DNA from: Pseudomonas abieticivorans
Lineage (GTDB): Bacteria; Pseudomonadota; Gammaproteobacteria; Pseudomonadales; Pseudomonadaceae
NCBI RefSeq assembly: GCF_023509015.1
Contig: NZ_CP094975.1
Span: forward strand, 2,861,501-2,925,500
Reading direction: 5' to 3'
DNA: 64,000 nucleotides
The translations under genes and the position numbers were made by a program. Of this stretch, positions 35,925 through 43,725 are shown one piece after another (position 1 is the first letter of the stretch; every line of letters begins with the position of its first letter). The notes beneath the pieces are model-generated. The model was not told the DNA's origin, searched no databases, and saw only the letters and a program-made list of their open reading frames with translations.

Positions 35925-37004
35925 TTATTGCAGCAGGGACAGCATTTGCTGAGGCGTGGAGTTGGCCTGGGCCAATACCGAGGTACCGGCTTGCTGCAGG
36001 ATCTGTGCGCTGGTCATGGCCGAGACTTCAGTGGCGTAGTCCACGTCCTGGATGCCAGAACGGGCGGACGTGAGGTTGGTTTCGGTGGTGGAGATGTTGG
36101 AGATCGCCGAGTCGAATCGGTTTTGCACCGCACCCAGGTCCGAACGCATGGAGTCCACGGTGTTCAGGGCCGCGTCCAGGGTGGTCAGGGTGTTGGTGGA
36201 TTTCTGGGTCACCTCGTTGTCGGTATCCACGCTGACGGTAACGGTCGAGCCGCTGCTGTCGACGGTTGCGGCGTAGTAAGTGGCGGTCGAGCCGCTGCCG
36301 ACTTGCAAGAAGTAGTCGCCATCTTCGTCTTGTACCAGGGTGCCCTGGGTGCTGCCGCTGCCGTAGCTGATCGAGGTACCCGATGCGTCAGTGATGGTGA
36401 CGTTGGTGCTGGACAGGGTCACGGTCGAACCGTCGTCGTTCTCAACGGTAGTAGCCGCAGTGGTCGAACCGTCGTAGCCGTTGACGTTGAAGCTGCTCAG
36501 GCCCAGGGTCGAACTGTTGATTTCGCTCAGTTTGATGTCGATGGTTTCGCCATCGTTGGCGCCGACCTGGATGGTGATGGTCTGGTCGGAGTCCAGTACG
36601 CTCACGCCGTTGAATGCGGTTTGCGAAGAGATACGATCGATCTCGTCCAGGCGCTGGGTAATTTCGTCCTGGATCGATTGCAGGTCGGACTGCGAGTTGG
36701 TGCCGTTGGCAGCCTGTACCGACAGCTCACGGATACGCTGCAAGTTGTCGTTCACTTCGTCCAGCGCGCCTTCTGTGGTCTGCGCCAAGGAGATACCGTC
36801 GCTGGCGTTGCTGCTGGCCTGGTCCAGGCCAGTGATTTGCGAGGTCATGCGGTTGGCAATAGCTTCACCGGCGGCATCGTCCGAGGCGCTGTTGATTTTC
36901 AGGCCCGAGGACAGTCGCTCGATGGAGGTGCTCAGGGAGCTTTCCGAAGAACTGAGGTTCTTTTGCGCGATCATCGATGTGATGTTGGTATTGATAACGG
37001 ACAT
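35925..37004 (-). CDS. fliC: Flagellin (enteric-style FliC)
   Basis: 359 aa from the ATG at 37004. The D0/D1 N-terminus (SVINTNITSMIAQKNLSSSE, IERLSSGLKINSASDDAAGE, AIANRMTSQITGLDQAS) and the C-terminus (TSAQILQQAGTSVLAQANST then PQQMLSLLQ) are complete. The middle, about residues 170-270, is Ser/Thr/Asp/Gly-rich and variable. It is closer in style to enteric flagellins than to Pseudomonas polar FliC, as far as can be judged by eye. Transcription starts from a sigma-28 promoter about 80 nt upstream, and three putative modification genes follow. Confidence 0.96.
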   Translation of the reverse strand: MSVINTNITSMIAQKNLSSSESSLSTSIERLSSGLKINSASDDAAGEAIANRMTSQITGLDQASSNASDGISLAQTTEGALDEVNDNLQRIRELSVQAANGTNSQSDLQSIQDEITQRLDEIDRISSQTAFNGVSVLDSDQTITIQVGANDGETIDIKLSEINSSTLGLSSFNVNGYDGSTTAATTVENDDGSTVTLSSTNVTITDASGTSISYGSGSTQGTLVQDEDGDYFLQVGSGSTATYYAATVDSSGSTVTVSVDTDNEVTQKSTNTLTTLDAALNTVDSMRSDLGAVQNRFDSAISNISTTETNLTSARSGIQDVDYATEVSAMTSAQILQQAGTSVLAQANSTPQQMLSLLQ

Positions 37005-37044
37005 GCTGCACTTCCTTCTCTTGAGTGGCCGTAACTGCAGGGGG

Positions 37045-37070
37045 CTGTAGGAGTGGGCCTTTGCCTGCGG
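37045..37070. repeat. Degenerate REP-like sequence
   Basis: CTGTAGGAGTGGGCCTTTGC followed by CTGCGG resembles the Pseudomonas repeat GTAGGAGCGGGCTTGCCCGCG with changes. It sits in the flagellin 5' untranslated region, between the sigma-28 promoter and the ribosome-binding site, so its hairpin could lie in the flagellin mRNA leader. Confidence 0.5.
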
Positions 37071-37081
37071 CTTTACGGCGA

Positions 37082-37108
37082 AGATCGGCAACGCGTTGGC
37101 GAGCTTTA
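37082..37108 (-). promoter_or_regulatory. Sigma-28 (FliA) promoter of the flagellin gene
   Basis: On the minus strand: TAAA (37108-37105), a 15-nt spacer, then GCCGATCT (37089-37082). It precedes the flagellin ATG by 77 nt and is the expected late promoter. Confidence 0.9.
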
Positions 37109-37236
37109 AGATCGACACCGAATTTTTTTTCGCGGCCAACGTAGGGTCGATTTCGATAGGGAAAGGCCCTGTGTTGGGCGATTTGAATCAGGCGCGGGCG
37201 CGCTATAAAACCGCGATACCATTCTCGGAGCCCGCC

Positions 37237-38043
37237 ATGAACCCCTCGACCCTGATCGGCATGCTTGCCGGCTTGACCTTGCTGGCTGTATTGCTGGTGT
37301 TCAGCGCGCAACAGCCTTCGCTGTTCATCGACCTGCCGAGCCTGGGCATCGTGGTCATCGGCACCTTTGCCGCTACCTGCCTGAGCTACCCCCTAAGCGA
37401 GGTGCGCCGTGTGCTGGGCCTGTTCGCCAGGGTGATGCGCAACGAACGCCTGTACACCCAGGAAGATATCGGCGAACTGGTTGCCATGGCCCGCCTGTGG
37501 CTGGACGAGGACTTGCGGGCGGTGGAGCAGGCGCTGGACAAGGTCAAGAACCCGTTTTTGCGCACCGGCGTGCAACTGGTGATCGACAAGACCCCAGAGG
37601 GCGAAATCCTCGAAGTGTTGCAATGGCGCATCCAACGCATGCGGGCCAAGGAGCGCGCCGAGGCGCAGATGTTCCGGGTGATGGCCAGCTATGCGCCGGC
37701 GTTCGGCATGCTCGGCACGCTGGTTGGCCTGGTGAACCTGATGCTGGTTTTGGGCGATGGCGACATGGGGACTATCGGCCGGCAGATGTCGGTTGGGCTG
37801 ATGACCACCCTGTATGGCGTGCTACTTGCCAATCTGGTGCTCAAACCGGTGGCGGTAAAGTTGGAGCGGCGCACCGAGCAGCGAGTGATGCTGATGAACA
37901 TGGTGCTGCAGGGGGTCTCGATGATGTCCAACAAGCGCAGCCCTGGGCTGATTCGCGAGACCTTGAATTCATTCGTGGCCCACTATCACGATGAGATTCG
38001 CGAGTGGCGGCGCGCCGATCCGCGCGTGGGTGAAGGGGCATGA
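37237..38043 (+). CDS. Second MotA/PomA-type stator protein
   Basis: 268 aa from the ATG at 37237. Four hydrophobic segments and the MotA/PomA patterns are present: FRVMASYAPAFGMLGTLVGL, VGLMTTLYGVLLANLVLKPV, and a long cytoplasmic loop before them. It is shorter than the first MotA and looks closer to the PomA/MotC branch. It is divergent from flagellin; no sigma-28 site was found, and a poor -35/-10 pair (TTGAAT 37183, TATAAA 37204) is the only candidate promoter. The stop overlaps the partner gene by 4 nt. Confidence 0.88.
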   Translation: MNPSTLIGMLAGLTLLAVLLVFSAQQPSLFIDLPSLGIVVIGTFAATCLSYPLSEVRRVLGLFARVMRNERLYTQEDIGELVAMARLWLDEDLRAVEQALDKVKNPFLRTGVQLVIDKTPEGEILEVLQWRIQRMRAKERAEAQMFRVMASYAPAFGMLGTLVGLVNLMLVLGDGDMGTIGRQMSVGLMTTLYGVLLANLVLKPVAVKLERRTEQRVMLMNMVLQGVSMMSNKRSPGLIRETLNSFVAHYHDEIREWRRADPRVGEGA

Positions 38044-38747
38044 ACCGTCTATCCGGCATGCCGGGGGAGGCGCCGGACGATGACAGCTGGATGATGACTT
38101 ACCTGGACATGATGACCCTGCTGCTGGTGGTCACCATGGCCATGCTCGCCATGACTGGCAAGCTGCAGGCGGCCAAACCCTCGGCGGCGATCCCCATGCC
38201 GTTCCTGGTGCAGGGTATGTTGCCCCATGGGCTAGCGCTGCTGGGCCGGCCCTTGCCGCCCCCGCCCGTGGCCGTGCCGCCCGCAGCGCCGGTCGAGCCG
38301 GCACCGCCGACCACTGCAGAGCTGCTCAAGGGCATGGGGCTGGACGCGTTGGGCAAGGACATCGAGGTGGTCAATAACCGCGGCGCCCTGAGCTTTCGCT
38401 TGAGCAGTGAGTTTTTGTTTGGCTCCGCGCAAAGCGATCTCAGCCCTGAAGGCGTGGCTGCATTGCAGCAGTTGGTGGCGGTACTGGGGCGCAACGATCA
38501 TCAGGTGCTGGTGGAAGGGCACACCGATTCCGAGCAGATGCACAGCCTGCGGTACCCGTCGAACTGGGAGTTGTCCAGCGCCAGGGCGGCGAACGTGGTG
38601 CGTTATCTGCAGAATAACGGCGTGCAGGGGGAGCGATTGCAAGCCATTGGCTACGGCGATACGCGACCGCTGGCAGACAACGGCAGCCCGGACGGGCGTG
38701 CGCGCAACCGTCGGGTAGAGATCGTGCTGCAGTCTGAACCTGGATGA
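38040..38747 (+). CDS. Second MotB/PomB-type stator protein
   Basis: 235 aa. One transmembrane helix carries the ion-binding aspartate, Asp23 in WMMTYLDMMTLLLVVTMAML. A Pro/Ala linker (LPPPPVAVPPAAPVEPAPP) and a C-terminal OmpA domain follow (VLVEGHTDSEQMHS, NWELSSARAANVVRYLQNNG). The linker is unlike that of the first MotB. Together with the preceding gene it forms a second stator set at the edge of the cluster. The ion (proton or sodium) cannot be told from these motifs alone. Confidence 0.88.
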   Translation: MNRLSGMPGEAPDDDSWMMTYLDMMTLLLVVTMAMLAMTGKLQAAKPSAAIPMPFLVQGMLPHGLALLGRPLPPPPVAVPPAAPVEPAPPTTAELLKGMGLDALGKDIEVVNNRGALSFRLSSEFLFGSAQSDLSPEGVAALQQLVAVLGRNDHQVLVEGHTDSEQMHSLRYPSNWELSSARAANVVRYLQNNGVQGERLQAIGYGDTRPLADNGSPDGRARNRRVEIVLQSEPG

Positions 38748-38759
38748 AATGTGCTGTGC

Positions 38760-38824
38760 TTTTCGCGGATGCATCCGCTCCTAGGGGCAGTGCAATCTGT
38801 AGGAGCGGATTGATCCGCGAAAAG
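38760..38824. repeat. Inverted pair of Pseudomonas REP elements
   Basis: TTTTCGCGGATGCATCCGCT (38760-38779) and AGGAGCGGATTGATCCGCGA (38801-38820) with flanking matching bases form a long inverted pair. Each arm is itself a hairpin of the common Pseudomonas GGAGCGGAT-ATCCGCG type. It lies between the convergent motB-like gene and cadR and marks the right border of the flagellar cluster. It may act as a bidirectional terminator. Confidence 0.9.
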
Positions 38825-38861
38825 GGCGCCGCACCACTCAGGCACACCGCCGCGCGCAATG

Positions 38862-39311
38862 TCAGTGGCCGTGGCTGCGCCCTACATGCGAATGCTCCGT
38901 TTCTGGTGCTGTTACCGCCCCATTCACTTCCAATCGCTGCAATATCCCGCACTGATCGTTGACGCTCACCGAGCTGCAGCGCTGGCGTAACTCCAGCAGT
39001 TGGGTTTGCAGGGCGATCAGCCCGTCGATCCGCGCCTTCACGTGGTGAATGTGCTCATCGATCAGCGTGTTCACGCTTTCACATTGATCTTGCGGGCTGT
39101 CGCGCAGGTTGAGCAGGCTGCGGATTTCTTCCAGGGTCATGTCCAGGGTGCGGCAGTTGCGGATGAAGGTCAGCCGCTCCACGTGGGCCTGGGTATACAG
39201 GCGATAGTTGCCATCGCTGCGGGCGGGTGACGGCAGCAGGTTTTCTTTCTCGTAGTAGCGAATGGTCTCGACCTGGCAGTCGGTGGCTTTGGCCAGTTCT
39301 CCGATTTTCAT
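38862..39311 (-). CDS. cadR: MerR-family metal regulator CadR
   Basis: 149 aa. It has the MerR DNA-binding start MKIGELAKATDCQVETIRYY, then RSDGNYRLYTQAHVERLTFI. Metal-site cysteines are Cys77, Cys112 and Cys121; the last lies two residues later than in the P. putida protein as I recall it. A His-rich tail (HSHVGRSHGH) is also seen in P. putida CadR. It senses Cd, Pb or Zn and activates cadA by untwisting the long-spacer promoter between the two genes. Confidence 0.95.
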   Translation of the reverse strand: MKIGELAKATDCQVETIRYYEKENLLPSPARSDGNYRLYTQAHVERLTFIRNCRTLDMTLEEIRSLLNLRDSPQDQCESVNTLIDEHIHHVKARIDGLIALQTQLLELRQRCSSVSVNDQCGILQRLEVNGAVTAPETEHSHVGRSHGH

Positions 39312-39334
39312 GGTGACGTGCTCGCTGAAGGGGC

Positions 39335-39365
39335 TTGACCCTATAGTGGCTACAGGGTGTTCACT
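39335..39365 (+). promoter_or_regulatory. MerR-type cadA promoter and CadR operator
   Basis: -35 TTGACC (39335-39340) and -10 TTCACT (39360-39365) are separated by 19 bp, the over-long spacer used by MerR-family activators. The spacer overlaps a dyad, ACCCTATAGTGGCTACAGGGT (39338-39358), with 7 of 8 matching arm positions. It lies 31 bp before the cadA start and 24 bp from the cadR start, so CadR probably also controls itself. Confidence 0.9.
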
Positions 39366-39395
39366 TGGCAACAGGCACCTTCAGGGATCTGACCA

Positions 39396-41639
39396 ATGAG
39401 CCACCCCACTTCCAGTCACAAGCACGACCATGACCATCATGATCATGCCGGGCATGACCACAAAGAGCATGCTCATCATGAGCACGCCGACAGCTGCTGT
39501 TCGACGGCTGCTGCGACGCTGATCCAACTGACCGACAAGCCCAGTGCCGACGCCCAGGTCAGCCGCTTTCGTATCGAGCAGATGGACTGCCCCACCGAAC
39601 AGACACTGATCCAAAACAAGTTGGCCAAGCTTGCGGGTGTGCAGCAGTTGGAGTTCAACCTGATCAACCGGGTGCTCGAAGTGCGCCATGCCTTGCCCGG
39701 TACCGAGCCGATTACCGAGGCAATCGCCTCCTTGGGCATGACTGCCGAACCCATTGTCGACGGCACCGGGCCTGCCCAAACGCTGCCAGCGCCGAACAAG
39801 CCCTGGTGGCCGCTGGCGTTGTCTGGTGTTGCGGCACTTGCAGCCGAGGTGATCCATTTCACCGGCGCAGCGCCGACCTGGGTAGTGGCGGTGGTGGCCT
39901 TGGTCGCGATCTTCAGTGGCGGCCTGGGTACCTACAAAAAGGGCTGGATCGCCCTGAAAAACCGCAACCTGAACATCAATGCGCTGATGAGCATCGCCGT
40001 GACCGGTGCGGTGCTGATCGGCCAGTGGCCGGAAGCGGCCATGGTGATGTTCCTGTTTACCATTGCGGAATTGATTGAAGCCAAGTCTTTGAGCCGCGCG
40101 CGCAACGCCATTGGTGGCCTGATGCAATTGACCCCGGACATGGCCACCGTGCGCCAGGCCGATGGCCGTTGGCAGGACACTGAAGCCAAAGCGGTTGAAG
40201 TGGGGATGGTCGTACGGGTCAAGCCTGGCGAGCGGATTGCCCTGGACGGTGAAGTGGTGAGTGGCCAGAGCAGCGTCGACCAGGCCTCGATCACCGGTGA
40301 AAGCCTGCCGGTGGAGAAGGGCGTGGGCGACAAGGTGTTCGCCGGCACGCTTAACCAGGCAGGTGCCCTGGAGTTCAAGGTGACGGCCGCCGCCAACCAA
40401 TCGACCCTGGCGCGCATTATCCACGCCGTGGAACAGGCCCAAGGCGCTCGTGCGCCGACCCAGCGCTTTGTGGATAACTTCTCGCGCATCTACACCCCCG
40501 CCGTCTTTGCATTCGCCTTGGCCGTGGCCATCATTCCACCGCTGGTGGCTGGCGGCTTGTGGTTCGACTGGATCTACCGCGCCCTGGTACTGCTGGTGGT
40601 CGCGTGCCCCTGCGCGCTGGTGATCTCCACGCCGGTGACCATCGTCAGCGGCCTGGCTGCCGCGGCGCGCAAGGGCATCCTGGTCAAGGGCGGGGTGTTC
40701 CTGGAGAACGGCTACAAGCTTGATGTGCTGGCCTTGGACAAAACGGGCACCATCACCCACGGCAAGCCGGTGCAGACCGATTTCGTCGCGCTGGACCCAC
40801 TGTTCGCCGAGAAGGGCCCGATCATCGCTGGCAGCCTGGGCGGCCGCTCCGATCACCCGGTTTCGTTGGCAATTGCGCTGCAGACCGAAGCGCGCCTGGA
40901 GGTCGGTGAGTTTGCGGCCCTGCCAGGCCGCGGCGTGCGCGGCGAAGTGGACGGTGAGCTGTACCACTTGGGCAACCATCGCCTGGTGGAAGAGCTGGGC
41001 CTGTGCTCGCCGGAATTGGAAGCGCAGCTTGATGTGCTGGAGCGCCAGGGCAAGACCGTGGTTCTGCTGCTCGACAAATCCGGACCGCTGGCCCTGTTTG
41101 CCGTGGCCGATACCGTGAAGGAAACCAGCCAGCAGGCCATCGAGCAACTTCACGCGCTGGGTATCAAGACCCTGATGTTGACCGGCGACAACCCCCACAC
41201 CGCCCAGGCCATCGCCGCCCAGGTGGGCATCGATCGCGCCGAAGGCAACCTGTTGCCGGAAGACAAGCTTAGCGCCATCGAAAGCCTCTACGCTCAAGGC
41301 CACCGGGTGGGCATGGTGGGTGATGGCATTAACGACGCCCCGGCACTGGCCCGCGCCGAGCTGGGCTTTGCCATGGCCGCTGCCGGTACCGACACCGCCA
41401 TCGAGACCGCGGACGTGGCATTGATGGATGATGACTTGCGCAAAATCCCGGCGTTCGTCAGGCTTTCGCGCCAGACCCGGGCCATCCTGACCCAGAACAT
41501 CGTGTTGGCACTGGCGATCAAGGCGGTGTTCCTGGCCATTACCTTCGCCGGCATGGCAACCATGTGGATGGCGGTATTCGCGGACATGGGCGTCAGCCTG
41601 TTGGTAGTCTTCAACGGGTTGCGCCTACTGAGAAAATAG
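39396..41639 (+). CDS. cadA: Cadmium/zinc/lead-exporting P1B-type ATPase CadA
   Basis: 747 aa. The first 35 residues are a metal-binding stretch rich in His and Asp, ending HADSCC. A heavy-metal-associated domain follows ([12 protein letters not shown]). The transport core has the Cys-Pro-Cys ion site in [13 protein letters not shown] (Cys404, Cys406), the phosphorylation motif DKTGT (448-452), and [19 protein letters not shown]. It pumps divalent soft metals out of the cytoplasm at the inner membrane. It is controlled by the divergent CadR. Confidence 0.96.
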   Translation: MSHPTSSHKHDHDHHDHAGHDHKEHAHHEHADSCCSTAAATLIQLTDKPSADAQVSRFRIEQMDCPTEQTLIQNKLAKLAGVQQLEFNLINRVLEVRHALPGTEPITEAIASLGMTAEPIVDGTGPAQTLPAPNKPWWPLALSGVAALAAEVIHFTGAAPTWVVAVVALVAIFSGGLGTYKKGWIALKNRNLNINALMSIAVTGAVLIGQWPEAAMVMFLFTIAELIEAKSLSRARNAIGGLMQLTPDMATVRQADGRWQDTEAKAVEVGMVVRVKPGERIALDGEVVSGQSSVDQASITGESLPVEKGVGDKVFAGTLNQAGALEFKVTAAANQSTLARIIHAVEQAQGARAPTQRFVDNFSRIYTPAVFAFALAVAIIPPLVAGGLWFDWIYRALVLLVVACPCALVISTPVTIVSGLAAAARKGILVKGGVFLENGYKLDVLALDKTGTITHGKPVQTDFVALDPLFAEKGPIIAGSLGGRSDHPVSLAIALQTEARLEVGEFAALPGRGVRGEVDGELYHLGNHRLVEELGLCSPELEAQLDVLERQGKTVVLLLDKSGPLALFAVADTVKETSQQAIEQLHALGIKTLMLTGDNPHTAQAIAAQVGIDRAEGNLLPEDKLSAIESLYAQGHRVGMVGDGINDAPALARAELGFAMAAAGTDTAIETADVALMDDDLRKIPAFVRLSRQTRAILTQNIVLALAIKAVFLAITFAGMATMWMAVFADMGVSLLVVFNGLRLLRK

Positions 41640-41647
41640 AGGATGTG

Positions 41648-42544
41648 ATGCTGAGCGCCGAGTTGAAAGCCTTCTACATGGTTGCCCGCCTGGGCAGCAT
41701 CACCCTGGCGGCGAAAAAGCTCGGGCTCAGCCAGCCCACGGTGACCACACAGGTACGCCAGCTGGAAAGCCAGTACGCGGTGGAGCTGTTCTACCGCGGC
41801 GGCCGGCGGTTGACCTTGAGTGATGACGGCGTGCGGTTGCTGCCAATGGTCAAGGCTTTGCTGCAGCAGGAAGCCGACATCGAGTTCTTCTTACGTAACT
41901 GCGGGCAGGTACAGGGCGCCTTGCGCATCGCGGCCACGGCGCCGTACTACATCCTTGACCTGGTGAAGATCTTTCGCGAGCGCCTGCCGCAGGTGGAGGT
42001 GTCGATGGAAATCGGCAACTCCCAGCAGGTACTGGAAATGCTCGAGGATTATCGCGTCGACATCGCCGCCTCCTCGCAGTTGCTGGAAGACAACCGCCTG
42101 ATCCGCCGCATACTGGGCACCGACCCGCTGGTGCTGGCGGTGCACCGTACCCATCCCTTGGCCGTGCACAGCCACGTGCACCTGGGCGCGCTGGCCGGGC
42201 AATGCCTGCTGGTGCGCGAACAGGGCTCCAGCACCCGCAGCCTCACCGAGGAGTGGCTTGGGCAAGAGGGCGTCAAGCTCGGCTCGCTGTTGGAGATCGG
42301 CAGCCGTGAGTCGATTCGCGAAGGGGTGCTGCGCAATATCGGCGTGAGCATCATCGCCCGCCATGAAGTGCCGCATAACCCCGAGTTGCGCGTGCTGACG
42401 GTGGAGGGCGCGCCGCAGATGCATGAGTATCTGTATTGCCTGAAAGAGCGGCGTCAGGCGCGGCTGCCGGCGGCGTTTTTGGGGTTGGCGCAGGAGGTGC
42501 TCCCCTCACCCCAGCCCTCTCCCCGTGGGACAGGGCTGGGGTGA
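41648..42544 (+). CDS. LysR-type regulator linked to aminoethylphosphonate catabolism
   Basis: 298 aa from the ATG at 41648. The N-terminal helix-turn-helix reads FYMVARLGSITLAAKKLGLS then QPTVTTQVRQLE; a substrate-binding domain follows. It lies directly before the phosphonate-type transport operon and matches the LysR subgroup that accompanies such operons. The final residues (PSPQPSPRGTGLG) are encoded by a long palindromic repeat, so the C-terminus looks extended by the repeat. It begins 8 nt after cadA but is functionally unrelated. Confidence 0.88.
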   Translation: MLSAELKAFYMVARLGSITLAAKKLGLSQPTVTTQVRQLESQYAVELFYRGGRRLTLSDDGVRLLPMVKALLQQEADIEFFLRNCGQVQGALRIAATAPYYILDLVKIFRERLPQVEVSMEIGNSQQVLEMLEDYRVDIAASSQLLEDNRLIRRILGTDPLVLAVHRTHPLAVHSHVHLGALAGQCLLVREQGSSTRSLTEEWLGQEGVKLGSLLEIGSRESIREGVLRNIGVSIIARHEVPHNPELRVLTVEGAPQMHEYLYCLKERRQARLPAAFLGLAQEVLPSPQPSPRGTGLG

Positions 42545-42547
42545 GGG
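42503..42547. repeat. Long palindromic repeat overlapping the lysR stop
   Basis: CCCTCACCCCAGCCCT (42503-42518) and its exact complement AGGGCTGGGGTGAGGG (42532-42547) form a 16-bp stem with a 13-nt loop (CTCCCCGTGGGAC). The CTCACCCCAGCCCTCTCCCC motif is a dispersed repeat seen in many proteobacterial genomes. It supplies the last codons and stop of the lysR gene, and its hairpin could terminate that transcript. Confidence 0.88.
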
Positions 42548-42662
42548 CCAAAGGCCACACAAAAATCTGCCTATACCACTATCACCCGCTTTTGCCTCGT
42601 TGCCACATCCCCTTCGCATTGCGTCCCTAGCATGGCTCTCATCTGCTTGATGAGGTCCGCCC

Positions 42663-43724
42663 ATGAACACTTCAGCTACCCCTGGCGCACGCATGACCGT
42701 GCGCGGCATCCATAAGCGCTTTGGTGCTTTCACTGCACTCAACGAGGTGTCGTTGGACGTCGCTGCCGGCGAGTTGGTGTGCCTGCTGGGCCCGTCGGGT
42801 TGCGGCAAGACCACCTTGCTGCGCTGCATCGCCGGCCTGGAGCGCCAAGACCGCGGCGAGCTGTTCATCGGCAGCCGGGATATCTCGCAGCTGCCACCCC
42901 AGGCACGGGACTACGGCATTCTGTTCCAGTCCTACGCGCTGTTTCCCAACCTCAGCGTCGAAGCCAACATCGCCTACGGGCTGACCAACAGCAGCCGTGA
43001 GGAGGCGCGCCGCCGCGTCGGCGACATGCTGGAACTGGTGGGGCTGTTGGGCAGCGAGAAAAAATTCCCTGGCCAGCTGTCCGGCGGCCAGCAGCAGCGC
43101 GTGGCGTTGGCCCGCGCCTTGGCCCCGGCACCTTCGCTGTTGCTGCTGGATGAGCCGATGTCGGCCCTGGATGCCCGGGTACGCGAGCACCTGTGCGCCG
43201 AGCTGCGCCAGTTGCAGCGCCAGTTGGGCATTACCACCTTGATGGTCACCCACAACCAGGATGAGGCCATGTTGATGGCCGACCGCATCGCGGTGATGAA
43301 CAACGGCCAGGTGGAACAGTACGCCACTGCCCAGGAAATCTATGATCGGCCGGCCACGCCGTTCGTCGCCGAGTTTGTCGGCCAGGGCAACTGGCTGCCG
43401 TTCCAGCGCAGCAGCGCCAGCCACGCCAAAGTGGGCGAGATGAGCATGCGCCTGGCCCCGGATGCGCACACGGCCAGCAGCGGGCGCTTGTTCTGCCGGC
43501 CCGAGGCGATCAGCGTCAACCCACCGGTGCACGAAGAGAATTTGTTCCCGGCGCGGGTGCGCGAGATCACCTTTTTGGGCAACCGTTGCCGCATGAGTTT
43601 CGAATTCAACCAGTTGCCGGGGCATGCCCTGACCGCCGAAGTGGCGCCTGAATCGATGCCGCGCCTGGGCAGCCCGGATATCTGGGTGGCACTGCCGCCC
43701 AGCAGCCTTCAGGTGTTTGCCTGA
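42663..43724 (+). CDS. phnT: ABC transporter ATPase, 2-aminoethylphosphonate type
   Basis: 353 aa. Walker A is GPSGCGKT (43-50), the signature is LSGGQQQRVALARAL, and Walker B is LLLLDEPMSALDARV. The C-terminal TOBE-like domain is that of PotA/FbpC-type importers. The closest family I recognise is the PhnT group of putative 2-aminoethylphosphonate transporters. It is the first gene of the operon; a 118-nt gap after lysR must hold the promoter, which I could not resolve. The permease gene starts 1 nt after its stop. Confidence 0.85.
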   Translation: MNTSATPGARMTVRGIHKRFGAFTALNEVSLDVAAGELVCLLGPSGCGKTTLLRCIAGLERQDRGELFIGSRDISQLPPQARDYGILFQSYALFPNLSVEANIAYGLTNSSREEARRRVGDMLELVGLLGSEKKFPGQLSGGQQQRVALARALAPAPSLLLLDEPMSALDARVREHLCAELRQLQRQLGITTLMVTHNQDEAMLMADRIAVMNNGQVEQYATAQEIYDRPATPFVAEFVGQGNWLPFQRSSASHAKVGEMSMRLAPDAHTASSGRLFCRPEAISVNPPVHEENLFPARVREITFLGNRCRMSFEFNQLPGHALTAEVAPESMPRLGSPDIWVALPPSSLQVFA

Positions 43725-43725
43725 G

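Noticed and set aside
39381..41303. A 640-codon minus-strand open frame opposite cadA
   Set aside because: cadA is certain from its P-type ATPase motifs; the opposite frame has no family features.
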